A stretch of DNA of 13,249 nt from Ochromonadaceae sp. CCMP2298. Its lineage: Eukaryota; Sar; Synurophyceae; Ochromonadales; Ochromonadaceae. The stretch's first letter is position 1, and every line of letters starts with the position of its first letter. The DNA lies in contig MU633571.1 of the NCBI GenBank assembly GCA_026770595.1, positions 24,898-38,146 on the forward strand. Reading direction: 5' to 3'. Shown here in pieces: positions 1 through 6,913 of the stretch. A program made the translations under genes and the position numbers. The notes under the pieces were generated by a model. The model was given only the letters and a program-made list of their open reading frames with translations. It was not told the DNA's origin and searched no databases.

Positions 1-111
1 CTTAACATCTCATCTATTAGTTGGGTTTTAAACGTACATTATAGAATTTAATCGAATACTCGCTTATTTTATTTATTGAAATAACTATTATTGAGGCTTT
101 ACTGCCTACCC

Positions 112-480
112 ATGAAAATATTAATAGCCGAACCTAATGTCTTGATCCAAAAGGTGTTAGAGGAGCGTCTGATGAATGAGGAATTTGATGTCATTATTGT
201 GGATAATGGTCTTGATGCGGTAGAGGCCATTGAGACTAATCAAATTGATGTGATTGTGGCCGAGGAATTATTACCCTACAAAAATGGATTCGAATTACTC
301 CGATTTGCCAACGAAAAGTCTATTCCGGTAATCATCATCAGTGATGCGGATTTGGAAGAAAAAATATTGGAAGCATTTGATCTTGGCGCTTCAGATTTTA
401 TAGACAAGCCTTTCAGTCCCAATGAACTCGTTGTGAGGGTGAAAAACATTCTTAAGAACACAAAACGTGTTATTTCATGA
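112..480 (+). CDS. Stand-alone receiver-domain protein, atypical (Glu at phospho-acceptor site)
   Basis: This is a 122-residue single-domain CheY-like receiver with no output domain, so it would act by protein-protein contact in the cytoplasm. The fold pattern is clear: a beta1 strand MKILIAEPN, a beta3 strand DVIVAEELLP, the beta4 IIIS (Ser77) and the beta5 lysine in IDKPF (Lys99). Where a normal receiver has Asp four residues before the conserved Pro, this one has Glu51 (EELLP). The acidic pair after beta1 is reduced to Glu7-Pro8. It may therefore be locked, phosphomimetic or phosphorylation-independent; that is inference. I chose the ATG at 112 over the in-frame TTG at 91 because it starts exactly at the beta1 strand. 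The stop overlaps the next start as ATGA, so the gene is probably coupled to the HEAT-like and glycosyltransferase genes. The receiver family is certain; the partner and target are not known. Confidence 0.88.
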   Translation: MKILIAEPNVLIQKVLEERLMNEEFDVIIVDNGLDAVEAIETNQIDVIVAEELLPYKNGFELLRFANEKSIPVIIISDADLEEKILEAFDLGASDFIDKPFSPNELVVRVKNILKNTKRVIS

Positions 481-1181
481 TCTTTTTTGAAGATCAATTT
501 ATCATTGAAATCATCATTGGCATAGTGGCCATGATCATCCTATTTCTTGGGTTAATTCTTTACGTCCGATTCTCCTACGTTGTTGATCGTAGATGGAAAA
601 TATCAATACTAGAAATCTTTCAAACACTATTAGCCAAGTATGTGAATTGCAAAGATCAAAAGGAGATTGGAAAGCTTAAGAAACGGATTGTTAAGCTGAG
701 TTCCTCAAAGGACAAAAAGGAAATTCTTTTGGGTTTGATTATCAATCTCTACAATAACTTTTCAGGAAGTTATTCAGACTCAGTTGAGCAGCTATACATA
801 GAATTGCAGTTGTATAAGCTGTCCTTAAAGAAGATAAAGCAAAGAAGATGGCATGTGAAAATTGAGGGAATTGTTGAGCTCTCAACAATGGACTACAAAG
901 ACGCGGCGGTCTCCATTATTCCACTTTTAGCACATAGAAATGTAGAAGTAAGACGACAAGCAAAAATTGCTCTTGTAAAACTGAATAAATTGGATGGATT
1001 GAAAGAACTAGTTGATCACCCTTCAAAAATGGCTGAATGGACTTATCTCAGTATTCTTTCCATTTTGCATCATGATTCGATCAGGGTGGATAAAAGTGAC
1101 CTTGAATATCTCAGAAAATCAAAAGATGAAAGCATCCTTGCGCTTTCAGACCATCTTGAAAAATACGCATTAGCATACTGA
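477..1181 (+). CDS. Membrane-anchored HEAT-like helical repeat protein
   Basis: This is a 234-residue protein with one strongly hydrophobic N-terminal segment (about residues 8-31), followed by a basic stretch (RFSYVVDRRW) that suggests an N-out/C-in anchor with the rest in the cytoplasm. The remainder is predicted largely alpha-helical. Residues about 125-195 look like HEAT or PBS-lyase-type repeats: a helix ending ELSTMDYKDA, then IIPLLAHRNVEVRRQAKIAL, with the V-R-R-x-A-x-x-A-L pattern typical of such repeats. HEAT repeats form protein-binding scaffolds. The gene starts inside the stop of the receiver gene (ATGA) and ends one base into the glycosyltransferase start (TGATG). A plausible role is an adaptor linking the receiver to the membrane synthase, but that is inferred from gene order. 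The repeat call is by eye, and no enzymatic motif is visible. Confidence 0.75.
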   Translation: MIFFEDQFIIEIIIGIVAMIILFLGLILYVRFSYVVDRRWKISILEIFQTLLAKYVNCKDQKEIGKLKKRIVKLSSSKDKKEILLGLIINLYNNFSGSYSDSVEQLYIELQLYKLSLKKIKQRRWHVKIEGIVELSTMDYKDAAVSIIPLLAHRNVEVRRQAKIALVKLNKLDGLKELVDHPSKMAEWTYLSILSILHHDSIRVDKSDLEYLRKSKDESILALSDHLEKYALAY

Positions 1182-2620
1182 TGAGACATGATATCTATAT
1201 AGCAGTGACTGATTTCCTGAACTATGGAATTTATCTGTATACATTATCTATTATGTCTGCATACGTGTTTTTGGCAGTTAATTCTATACTAATTATCCGT
1301 CATTATCTCAATAAAAACAAGACTGTTTTTTACGATGATATTTTACGCTCACCTTTAGCTCCTAGGGTATCGATTATTGCACCTGCGTTCAATGAAGGCT
1401 TGAGTATTATTGAAAACATCCGTTCATTACTATCACTACATTATAATAATTATGAAATCATCATCGTGAATGATGGGAGTAAGGACAATAGTTTGGAGTT
1501 GATGATGGAGGCATACAGCCTATACCTATCGGAGGAGATGACCTGTAGTGAATTGCCACATCAAGCGATCAAAGGAGTCTACCGATCCAGTGATTCATCT
1601 TTTAGAAAACTCATTGTTGTTGATAAAGAGAATGGTGGCAAATCGGATGCATTGAACGTAGGCATCAATATCTCTGACGCAAAACTCATTGCTTGTGTGG
1701 ATGTCGATTGCATTATTGAAGATGATGCATTGCTGAAGATGGTAAAGCCATTTTTGGAAACCCTTGATCATCGAATGATCGCTACAGGTGGTGTGGTTCG
1801 AATTGCCAATGACTGTGTGGTCAAGAATGGAAGGCTTTTGGAGGTGAAGTTGCCAAAGAAAATACTTCCTCTTTTTCAGACGCTAGAATACATAAGAGCC
1901 TTTTTGCTTGGGAGAATGGCTTGGAGCAGGCTAAATGGATTACTCATTATTTCTGGAGCATTTGGGCTGTTTGATCGGAAAGTAGTGATAGATGCTGGCG
2001 GTTATGATACGAAAACAGTAGGGGAGGATATGGAGCTGGTGGTCAGGATGAGGAAGCTGATGCAGGATAGGAAAGAAAAGTACAAAGTTGAATATATCCC
2101 TGACCCACTTTGCTGGACAGAGGCTCCAGAATCAGTTAAGGTTCTGATTAAGCAACGAAATAGATGGACCAGAGGCACCATTGAAACACTACAATCACAT
2201 AAGGATCTTTTCTTTAATCCAAAGCGAGGAGTACTTGGAATGTTGAGTTATCCATTCTGGTTTTTCTTTGAATGGCTAGCTCCAATTATCGAGTTTACTG
2301 GCATGATCTATTTTGGTATTTTAGCCTACATGGGCTGGATCAACTGGGATCATTTTTGGCTGCTAGTAATCCTAGTCTATTGCTTTTCGGTGATGTATAG
2401 CTGGATGGCAATATTGATAGAAGAAACGACTTTTAGGGAATACAATAGGACTAAATACCTTTTGAAATTATTACTGATAGCCATGCTAGAACCTATTTTC
2501 TATCACCCAATCACGGTTTGGGCAGCCATTCAGGGAAACTGGGATAAGTTCGTAAGGAAGAAAAAAACCTGGGGAACGCAAGAGCGAAAAGGTTTTGCAA
2601 AGGTGGCTAAAGCAGCGTAG
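1181..2620 (+). CDS. Processive family 2 glycosyltransferase (PgaC/IcaA/hyaluronan-synthase-like membrane synthase)
   Basis: This 479-residue inner-membrane enzyme is expected to polymerise, and possibly extrude, a polysaccharide from UDP-sugar donors. It has an N-terminal membrane segment (about 15-40) and a GT-A catalytic domain (about 60-340). Motifs are VSIIAPAFNE at the start, Asp98 in VNDGS, the DxD-type Asp174-Val-Asp176, the GED acceptor motif (Gly281-Glu282-Asp283) with its catalytic-base Asp, and the QxxRW motif at 325-329 (QRNRW) that marks processive synthases. Three or four hydrophobic helices follow (about 355-450), then a basic tail. The order matches PgaC, IcaA, NodC and hyaluronan or cellulose synthase-like enzymes; the sugar cannot be read from sequence. 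It is the third gene of the overlapping trio, and the upstream receiver and HEAT-like proteins may control it. No deacetylase, export porin or c-di-GMP-binding PilZ domain is seen in this window. Confidence 0.9.
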   Translation: MRHDIYIAVTDFLNYGIYLYTLSIMSAYVFLAVNSILIIRHYLNKNKTVFYDDILRSPLAPRVSIIAPAFNEGLSIIENIRSLLSLHYNNYEIIIVNDGSKDNSLELMMEAYSLYLSEEMTCSELPHQAIKGVYRSSDSSFRKLIVVDKENGGKSDALNVGINISDAKLIACVDVDCIIEDDALLKMVKPFLETLDHRMIATGGVVRIANDCVVKNGRLLEVKLPKKILPLFQTLEYIRAFLLGRMAWSRLNGLLIISGAFGLFDRKVVIDAGGYDTKTVGEDMELVVRMRKLMQDRKEKYKVEYIPDPLCWTEAPESVKVLIKQRNRWTRGTIETLQSHKDLFFNPKRGVLGMLSYPFWFFFEWLAPIIEFTGMIYFGILAYMGWINWDHFWLLVILVYCFSVMYSWMAILIEETTFREYNRTKYLLKLLLIAMLEPIFYHPITVWAAIQGNWDKFVRKKKTWGTQERKGFAKVAKAA

Positions 2621-2661
2621 TGGATATTGTTCCGAGATTCATCCTAAGATAACTCCCAATG

Positions 2662-2676
2662 ACTCCTCTTTGGAGT
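2662..2676. terminator. Weak hairpin between convergent genes
   Basis: ACTCC and GGAGT form a 5-bp stem around the 5-base loop TCTTT in the 109-bp gap between the convergent glycosyltransferase and VWA genes. Its position suits a shared terminator, but no T-run follows on either strand, so it is only a candidate. Nothing else convincing is seen between 2621 and 2729. Confidence 0.3.
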
Positions 2677-2729
2677 AGTAAGAGAGGATCGTTTAAAACC
2701 AGTCATATTTAAATAATCTACTAAGGGAC

Positions 2730-4058
2730 TTAGGTCGATCTTTTCCTGTTCATTTCCACTACAGCTCGCTCTATTCCATTCGGCGTAAGAGGAAACATGG
2801 GAATGATTTCTTTGATCTCCTGATTGGTATAAGTTTGATGCCAGTACTTAATAGGATCAGGATTAAGCCATACTGTTTTTTTAAACTTCTTAGAAATAGC
2901 CTGCCATGTTTGAATGCTTGGTATACTTAGTTCATATGGAGCCATCGCTGCGTCTCCGATCACAAACACACGATAGTCTTTATTGTATTGTAGTAGTCGC
3001 TCAATCGCGAATTGCTTTGTTCTCCGCTCATCTTTGTAGACTACATTATATACAGTATTATGGAAGTAGAAAACCTCTAAATCATGCGCGAATCTTGTAC
3101 GCATTTTCTTGAAAAGATTTTGCACCGTTTTGATATAAGGAGTCATAGAATATCCTCCATTATCAATCAAAACGATGATCTGAAGTTTCTCGTTTTTCTC
3201 ACTAGTCAATTCAGGAATGAATAACCCACCTCTCTTCAATCCTGCCTGAATGGTCACTGGAATGTCTAATTTCTCAGTGGAGCTTTCCTCAATCACTCCT
3301 TTGATTGCCGAAAGTGCTGCATCTACATTGTTGTCGTTGATGAGCGTGTCTTTTTCTACAGGGAAGTAATTGCGATCATTCATCACTTTCCTTGCCATTT
3401 TTCCACCGCCTGTACCACCCACTCGAATGCCGTTTTTGGCAGCTCCGCCATGACCGTAAGGAGAGATGCCACCCGTTCCAATCCAGTGGCTACCACCGCC
3501 GTGATTCTTGTTTTGTTGATCCCTCACTTTCTCCATCCGCTCCAGCAATTCTTCTAGCGAAAGATCTGAATAGTCAGCCATCTTATCCAGCACTCTTTCA
3601 GCAGGTTCTAGATTAGTTTGCTGATCGCCATCGTCTTCTAGGTCAGGATTGTCATTATCAAAGATTCCCTTTCCAGAGATTACTTCCTTGATGTCATAGT
3701 GCGTCAAATGGACTTGATCCAGAAACTTATTGACCAATTCATCCATTGTGAATTCAATATCCTTATCTGCTTCATCTAAAAAATGATCTCGCCATTGTTC
3801 AAATGTTTTGGATCGCAGTATAGCATCTTGAAGTGTTTCGTGATGATGAATGTCAATATCTAGAAAGTAGCGATAATACGCTCGTGTAAAAGGACCAAAA
3901 TCGGTAGGTTCTTTTACCACTATTCCTTTCAGGACATTGTATAAATCGCCTAATGTTTTCACCAAGTTTTTGTCTATCGCCTTTCGCAATAGCAATAACG
4001 TTCTCACATCTGCCTGTAAGCCTTCATCTCTAAATGCCGATGGGAGGGAGCTAAACAT
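2730..4058 (-). CDS. VWA-domain protein, CoxE-like, partner of MoxR ATPase
   Basis: This is a 442-residue soluble protein without signal peptide or membrane segment. The N-terminal half is helical and acidic (acidic tract about 133-151). A glycine-rich linker at about 187-220 includes HWIGTGGISPYGHGG. The C-terminal third (about 290-440) is a von Willebrand A domain with a hydrophobic beta strand IIVLID, a later FVIGDA strand and a WLNPDP segment near the end as in CoxE-like proteins. The MIDAS motif, normally DxSxS, reads Asp299-Asn-Gly-Gly-Tyr-Ser304-Met, so the first Ser is missing and one residue seems to be inserted. Metal-dependent ligand binding may be changed. The gene starts within the stop codon of the MoxR gene (TGATG), so the two are coupled. 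MoxR/VWA pairs act as chaperones that insert cofactors or remodel proteins; no client is evident here. Family assignment is firm, specific role unknown. Confidence 0.85.
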   Translation of the reverse strand: MFSSLPSAFRDEGLQADVRTLLLLRKAIDKNLVKTLGDLYNVLKGIVVKEPTDFGPFTRAYYRYFLDIDIHHHETLQDAILRSKTFEQWRDHFLDEADKDIEFTMDELVNKFLDQVHLTHYDIKEVISGKGIFDNDNPDLEDDGDQQTNLEPAERVLDKMADYSDLSLEELLERMEKVRDQQNKNHGGGSHWIGTGGISPYGHGGAAKNGIRVGGTGGGKMARKVMNDRNYFPVEKDTLINDNNVDAALSAIKGVIEESSTEKLDIPVTIQAGLKRGGLFIPELTSEKNEKLQIIVLIDNGGYSMTPYIKTVQNLFKKMRTRFAHDLEVFYFHNTVYNVVYKDERRTKQFAIERLLQYNKDYRVFVIGDAAMAPYELSIPSIQTWQAISKKFKKTVWLNPDPIKYWHQTYTNQEIKEIIPMFPLTPNGIERAVVEMNRKRST

Positions 4059-4969
4059 CAGTTGAGTGATGGACTTTTAAACGTGTTCGGATTGGCACCC
4101 AACATACGCTGTACTTTCTCCATGTCCGGTTGAGTCTTGATAAGTGCTCCCAAACCTTCCATATTTTCAATTTTTTGAACAGCTTCTTTAGGAGCAAGAT
4201 GCTTCACATATTTCAGCCAATTTAGGATCTCCCTAGTCGTAGGGGAACGTTCTAATCCAATTTTTCTGAGGTGATAGAAAATGTCAATCGCAACATTGAC
4301 CACTTTATCATCAATGGCTGGATAGTGCTTTTCAATGATCTTTCCCATCACCTCTTTATCTGGGAAATGGATGTAATGATAAATGCATCTTCCCTTAAAT
4401 GCCGTAGGCAGTTCTTGTTCACGATTGGAAGTAATCACAATAGCAGGCATGTCTTCTTCCGATACAGAGATCTCTTCACCCGACTCTGGCATAATGAACT
4501 TTCGGTGGCTCAAAGCGTAAAGTAAATCATTGGGAAATTCTCTTGGCGCTTTATCAATTTCATCAATCAACAAAACAGAATTCTTACTTTGATAGGCTTG
4601 AGCGGCAGGCCCTTTGGCTACATAATCAGCGAGGTTTTCTGGATTTCTTCCTCCAGTTGAGAGCTTTGATTCTAACCCTTTCTCATCCCGCTGTGCATTC
4701 AAGATTTCTATTTGAGAATCTCGTAGGTACTTCACATGATCAAAACGAGCTACAAATTGCTCCACGTTACTTTTTGATCCTACTGGATATACATGAAGAT
4801 CTAATTTTCTGTCATTGGAGTAATGAATAGGAAGTTCGGTTTTCCCTGTTCCCGGTTCTCCCTCGATGAGGAGGGGCATACCTAATGTACGTGCCATGTG
4901 AAAAGCTTGCGCCAATTCTGGATCGCACAAATACTTTTCCGATCCTGTCCAATGCGATGTTTCTGCCAT
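4058..4969 (-). CDS. MoxR-family AAA+ ATPase
   Basis: This 303-residue cytoplasmic AAA+ ATPase is expected to form a ring and remodel or activate a client protein with the downstream VWA partner. Visible motifs are Walker A GEPGTGKT (37-44), Walker B LLIDEID (about 133-139), sensor 1 in ITSN (Asn182), an arginine-finger candidate in FKGRC (Arg194) and sensor 2 in SPTTREILNW (Arg246), a segment characteristic of MoxR-type lid domains. About 50 residues between the Walker motifs include a glycine/asparagine-rich loop typical of the helix-2 insert. Length is normal for the family. It is the first gene of a minus-strand pair whose stop overlaps the VWA start by one base. The upstream region carries a possible TATCTTTG promoter element close to the start codon. 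All catalytic motifs are intact, so it should be active. Confidence 0.93.
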   Translation of the reverse strand: MAETSHWTGSEKYLCDPELAQAFHMARTLGMPLLIEGEPGTGKTELPIHYSNDRKLDLHVYPVGSKSNVEQFVARFDHVKYLRDSQIEILNAQRDEKGLESKLSTGGRNPENLADYVAKGPAAQAYQSKNSVLLIDEIDKAPREFPNDLLYALSHRKFIMPESGEEISVSEEDMPAIVITSNREQELPTAFKGRCIYHYIHFPDKEVMGKIIEKHYPAIDDKVVNVAIDIFYHLRKIGLERSPTTREILNWLKYVKHLAPKEAVQKIENMEGLGALIKTQPDMEKVQRMLGANPNTFKSPSLN

Positions 4970-4986
4970 GTGTTTTAATTCTACCT

Positions 4987-4994
4987 CAAAGATA
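4987..4994 (-). promoter_or_regulatory. Possible Bacteroidota -7 element for the MoxR-VWA pair
   Basis: On the minus strand TATCTTTG matches the Bacteroidota -7 consensus TAnnTTTG exactly and ends 17 bases before the ATG at 4969. No TTG -33 element lies at the usual 17-23 base spacing, and the site directly abuts a dispersed repeat. It is plausible but unproven. Confidence 0.3.
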
Positions 4995-5013
4995 CCCTTC
5001 GACAGGCTCAGGG
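4995..5013. repeat. Short dispersed intergenic repeat motif
   Basis: CCCTTCGACAGGCTCAGGG has inverted ends (CCCT...AGGG) and closely resembles a short palindromic intergenic motif common in many Bacteroidota and other genomes. The identification with that family is from memory. It occurs once in this window. Confidence 0.5.
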
Positions 5014-5060
5014 TCGCATTCGCTTTACCTTTTTTCGTAGCTGCTCTACCGTTTTGTCTT

Positions 5061-5086
5061 TTCGAAGCGCAGCGAGAAGTCGATAC
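5061..5086. repeat. Second short dispersed intergenic repeat motif
   Basis: The stretch begins TTCGAAGCGCAGCGAGAAGT and ends CGATAC. Its reverse complement has the TATCGACTT...GCGCTTCGAA form of another common Bacteroidota intergenic repeat, again recognised from memory. It lies 47 bases from the first motif and may form one composite element with it. It sits directly before a stray copy of the end motif of the longer repeat. Confidence 0.4.
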
Positions 5087-5089
5087 GTT

Positions 5090-5110
5090 ACTAGATAGAT
5101 TGGCGTAGGG
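5090..5110 (+). repeat. Orphan end of the interspersed repeat (truncated copy)
   Basis: ACTAGATAGATTGGCGTAGG is the same sequence that closes the repeat copy ending at 7144, and nearly that closing the copy ending at 5300. Here no repeat body precedes it, so it is probably the remnant of a fourth copy whose left part was lost or replaced by the motif at 5061-5086. Confidence 0.6.
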
Positions 5111-5130
5111 AATTCTAAAACAAGTTCAGA

Positions 5131-5300
5131 CTTCTTTTTGTAGGCAGGAACGATTTTTAATAATGCACTAAATCCCCTCCTTGGAGGGGCAGGGGTGGGT
5201 TTTGCTTTTGTCGTGGTTCGTTTTATTTTGGTTCGTGAGACCCGAACCGGGACGATGGAAGCAAGAAAATAGCTACAATACTAGATAGATTGGGTGTAGG
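5131..5300 (+). repeat. Interspersed repeat, copy A (internally deleted)
   Basis: This is about 170 bases matching copies B and C. It contains the GC-rich hairpin CCCCTCC-TT-GGAGGGG (5175-5190), the following CAGGGGTGGGTT, a second hairpin GGTTCG-TGAGACC-CGAACC (5230-5248), and the end motif ACTAGATAGATTGG (5280-5293). Compared with B and C it lacks about 37 bases between CTTCTTT and GGCAGGAA. No protein is encoded, so it is a MITE- or REP-like intergenic repeat. Confidence 0.8.
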
Positions 5301-5395
5301 CGCTCGATCTCCGGCTATACCGCCTGGTCTCTTGCTTGCCACTTTGTTTGTAACTGCCATAGTTTAGTTTGGTACATGCCGTACTTGGAATAGAA

Positions 5396-5473
5396 AGATA
5401 CGTATCTTAATGAAGTGATCACGTGTGATCTCGATGTTGAACACACGTGTTTGTAAACATACAATACGTATCT
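5396..5473. other. Concentric dyad-symmetric element
   Basis: Outer arms AGATACGTAT (5396-5405) and ATACGTATCT (5464-5473) are exact reverse complements. Inner arms CACGTGTG (5420-5427) and CACACGTG (5442-5449) are also exact reverse complements. Both pairs share the same centre (between 5434 and 5435), with equal 14-base unpaired spacers on each side and a 14-base central loop. AGATACGTATCT (5396-5407) is in addition a perfect palindrome by itself. It lies between repeat copies A and B in gene-free DNA. It could be a multi-site operator, a cruciform or a relic of a mobile-element end. Function unknown. Confidence 0.55.
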
Positions 5474-5556
5474 AAATAATGAGGTGTGCTGTGTTTACCA
5501 AAACTTAATCATTACGAATGATCGGAATCGATAGGTAATGGTTGTTACAGTTAGCG

Positions 5557-5789
5557 CTAATTCCGTGGTTTTTGTCTTCACAAACCAATTTTATGCTTCT
5601 TTATTTGTTTCGGTTTGTGAGATACGCACCGAGGCGAGTGGTAGGAATGATTTTAATAATGCACTAAATCCCCTCCTTGGAGGGACAGGGGTGGGTTGTT
5701 GCTTTGTCGTGGTATATTTTATTTGGATTCGTGAGAACGAACCGAGGTAAGGGAAGCTAGAAAGAGCTACAAAATACTAGATAGATTGG
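5557..5789 (+). repeat. Interspersed repeat, copy B
   Basis: This is a 233-base copy in the same orientation as copies A and C. By eye the first 180 bases or so differ from copy C at only about six positions; the right end is more variable. It carries three inverted-repeat parts: TGGTTTTTG...CACAAACCA (5566-5587, one mismatch), the CCCCTCC..GGAGGG core, and TTCGT-GAGA-ACGAA. It ends with ACTAGATAGATTGG 17 bases from the GH16 stop codon. Confidence 0.85.
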
Positions 5790-5806
5790 TAGAGAGCACG
5801 ACTTAC

Positions 5807-6691
5807 TTACTGGTATATTCTTATATAGTCTACTTCCATGGAACTTTCAGTGAATGCTGAATCTATTTCAGGCTCAATGGCAATATTCAATATTAGATAA
5901 TAATCAGAATCATACGGCCAGGTATTGATGTTTTGATCGGAAGGGGCATATTCATAATGCTGTACTCCATCAACACTAAATGCTATTTTCTTGTCAGTCC
6001 ATTCAAGAGCATATAAGTGAAATTCATTGGAAGCACTTGCTACATTTTGACCACCAAGATTCAAGACTTCATACCCATAACTTGAGGAATTATGTACCGC
6101 GCTTTGTATATAATTTTGCTTTTTACCCCAATGTTCTAGAATATCTATTTCGCCACAAGTAGGCCAATTGACCCTTCCAAATCCTTGATTATCCCAGTAG
6201 GCTCCATCCTCATTTATGTTTTTACTTAGCATCCAAATCGCTGGCCAAGTACCAATTCCCTCTGGTAATTTTGCTTTAATCTCAAAGCGACCATGAGTAA
6301 AGGCAAATTTTGAATTTAACCTAGCGGATGTGTACTGCTTTATTTCACCCTGGTCGTCAAATATTTCTTTTTTCGCAACGAGATGCAATGATCCATTTTT
6401 CAAGTACGAATTGTCTTCTCGGTCAGTGTAATGCTGAATAAGCCCACCATACCAATTTCCGCCAGGTGGAAGTTGTGTTTGATGAAACCATTTTGCTGAA
6501 TTGATGGCTCCATCACCATCAAACTCATCGGACCATACCAACGTGTCAAATTCATAATTTTGATTAATAAGATCTTGATCCTTCGTGTCAAATTGAAAGG
6601 ATTTAACCTGATGGTAGACTAAGTACGTAAGGACAATCAAGCCTGAGATAATAGCACTATAAAAAAGTGTTCGTTTTGTCATGATTAGCAT
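5807..6691 (-). CDS. GH16 family endo-beta-glucanase (laminarinase-like), membrane-anchored
   Basis: This 294-residue glycoside hydrolase is expected to cleave internal beta-1,3 or mixed beta-1,3/1,4 glucan bonds, such as laminarin, with retention. Residues about 8-27 form a hydrophobic signal anchor after a basic start (MTKRT), with no lipobox and no clear cleavage site, so it is probably tethered to the inner membrane facing the periplasm. The GH16 jelly-roll spans about 52-294. The catalytic motif is Glu181-Ile-Asp183-Ile-Leu-Glu186-His-Trp; this ExDxxE form is that of bacterial beta-1,3-glucanases. Supporting segments are VWSDEFDGDG, HGRFEIKAKLPEG, TWPAIWML, LYALEWT and VDYIRIYQ at the C terminus. 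An internal ATG at 6682 is an equally good start. It is the only intact gene in a repeat-rich island and is flanked by repeat copies B and C. GH16 is certain; laminarin specificity is inference. Confidence 0.92.
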   Translation of the reverse strand: MLIMTKRTLFYSAIISGLIVLTYLVYHQVKSFQFDTKDQDLINQNYEFDTLVWSDEFDGDGAINSAKWFHQTQLPPGGNWYGGLIQHYTDREDNSYLKNGSLHLVAKKEIFDDQGEIKQYTSARLNSKFAFTHGRFEIKAKLPEGIGTWPAIWMLSKNINEDGAYWDNQGFGRVNWPTCGEIDILEHWGKKQNYIQSAVHNSSSYGYEVLNLGGQNVASASNEFHLYALEWTDKKIAFSVDGVQHYEYAPSDQNINTWPYDSDYYLILNIAIEPEIDSAFTESSMEVDYIRIYQ

Positions 6692-6737
6692 TAAATAAGA
6701 AGCTTAGGCTGGTTGTGAATTCTAACCGTCAAGCTAA

Positions 6738-6913
6738 GTGGCGGATGTCCGAAACTTACTAAGTAGCGATAAAAATAACGAAGGTGCACCACCAGGACAA
6801 ATTTTCAAATACTGATGCGCATAGAAAGAAATTTGGCAGAAGTGCGGGGAAAAATAGAAAGCACTGAACTTTCAGAAGATGCACCAAAATGGCGAGATGT
6901 ACGGCTGCAGACA
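6738..6913 (+). pseudogene. Possible remnants of two overlapping genes cut by repeat copy C
   Basis: A short open frame ends with a peptide EGAPPGQIFKY and a TGA at 6813-6815 that overlaps an ATG at 6815 (TGATG), as genuine operon genes do. The second frame begins MRIERNLAEVRGKIE and has coding-like codons for about 33 residues until repeat copy C starts at 6914. They could be the end of one gene and the start of another, the latter interrupted by the repeat. I do not recognise either protein, and chance is a serious alternative. Confidence 0.25.

Larger units (their letters stand above)
4970..5806. other. Gene-free, repeat-rich interval between MoxR and GH16 genes
   Basis: No convincing gene lies in these 837 bases. 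The interval holds two short dispersed-repeat motifs (4995-5013 and 5061-5086), a solitary copy of the 14-mer ACTAGATAGATTGG, two copies of a longer interspersed repeat (5131-5300 and 5557-5789) and a concentric dyad (5396-5473). An open frame at 5538-5750 runs through the repeat. Its peptide is matched in the other copy only because the DNA is repeated, so it is not taken as coding. Confidence 0.75.

Noticed and set aside
91-111. In-frame TTG start that would add seven residues to the receiver protein
   Set aside because: The residues MRLYCLP do not belong to the receiver fold, which begins at the ATG at 112, and no ribosome-binding site favours the TTG.
1-111. Promoter for the receiver-HEAT-glycosyltransferase module
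   Set aside because: The region is AT-rich, but I found no TAnnTTTG with a properly spaced TTG, so no site is claimed. The promoter could also lie left of the window.
4271-4830. Open frames on the plus strand opposite the MoxR gene
   Set aside because: They are antisense to the Walker and sensor motifs of a clear AAA+ protein and show no domain of their own.
5538-5750. Open frame across repeat copy B, with a similar frame across copy C (6889-7143)
   Set aside because: The peptides agree only because the DNA is repeated. The frame is not kept in copy A, and the starts lie outside the repeat in unrelated sequence.
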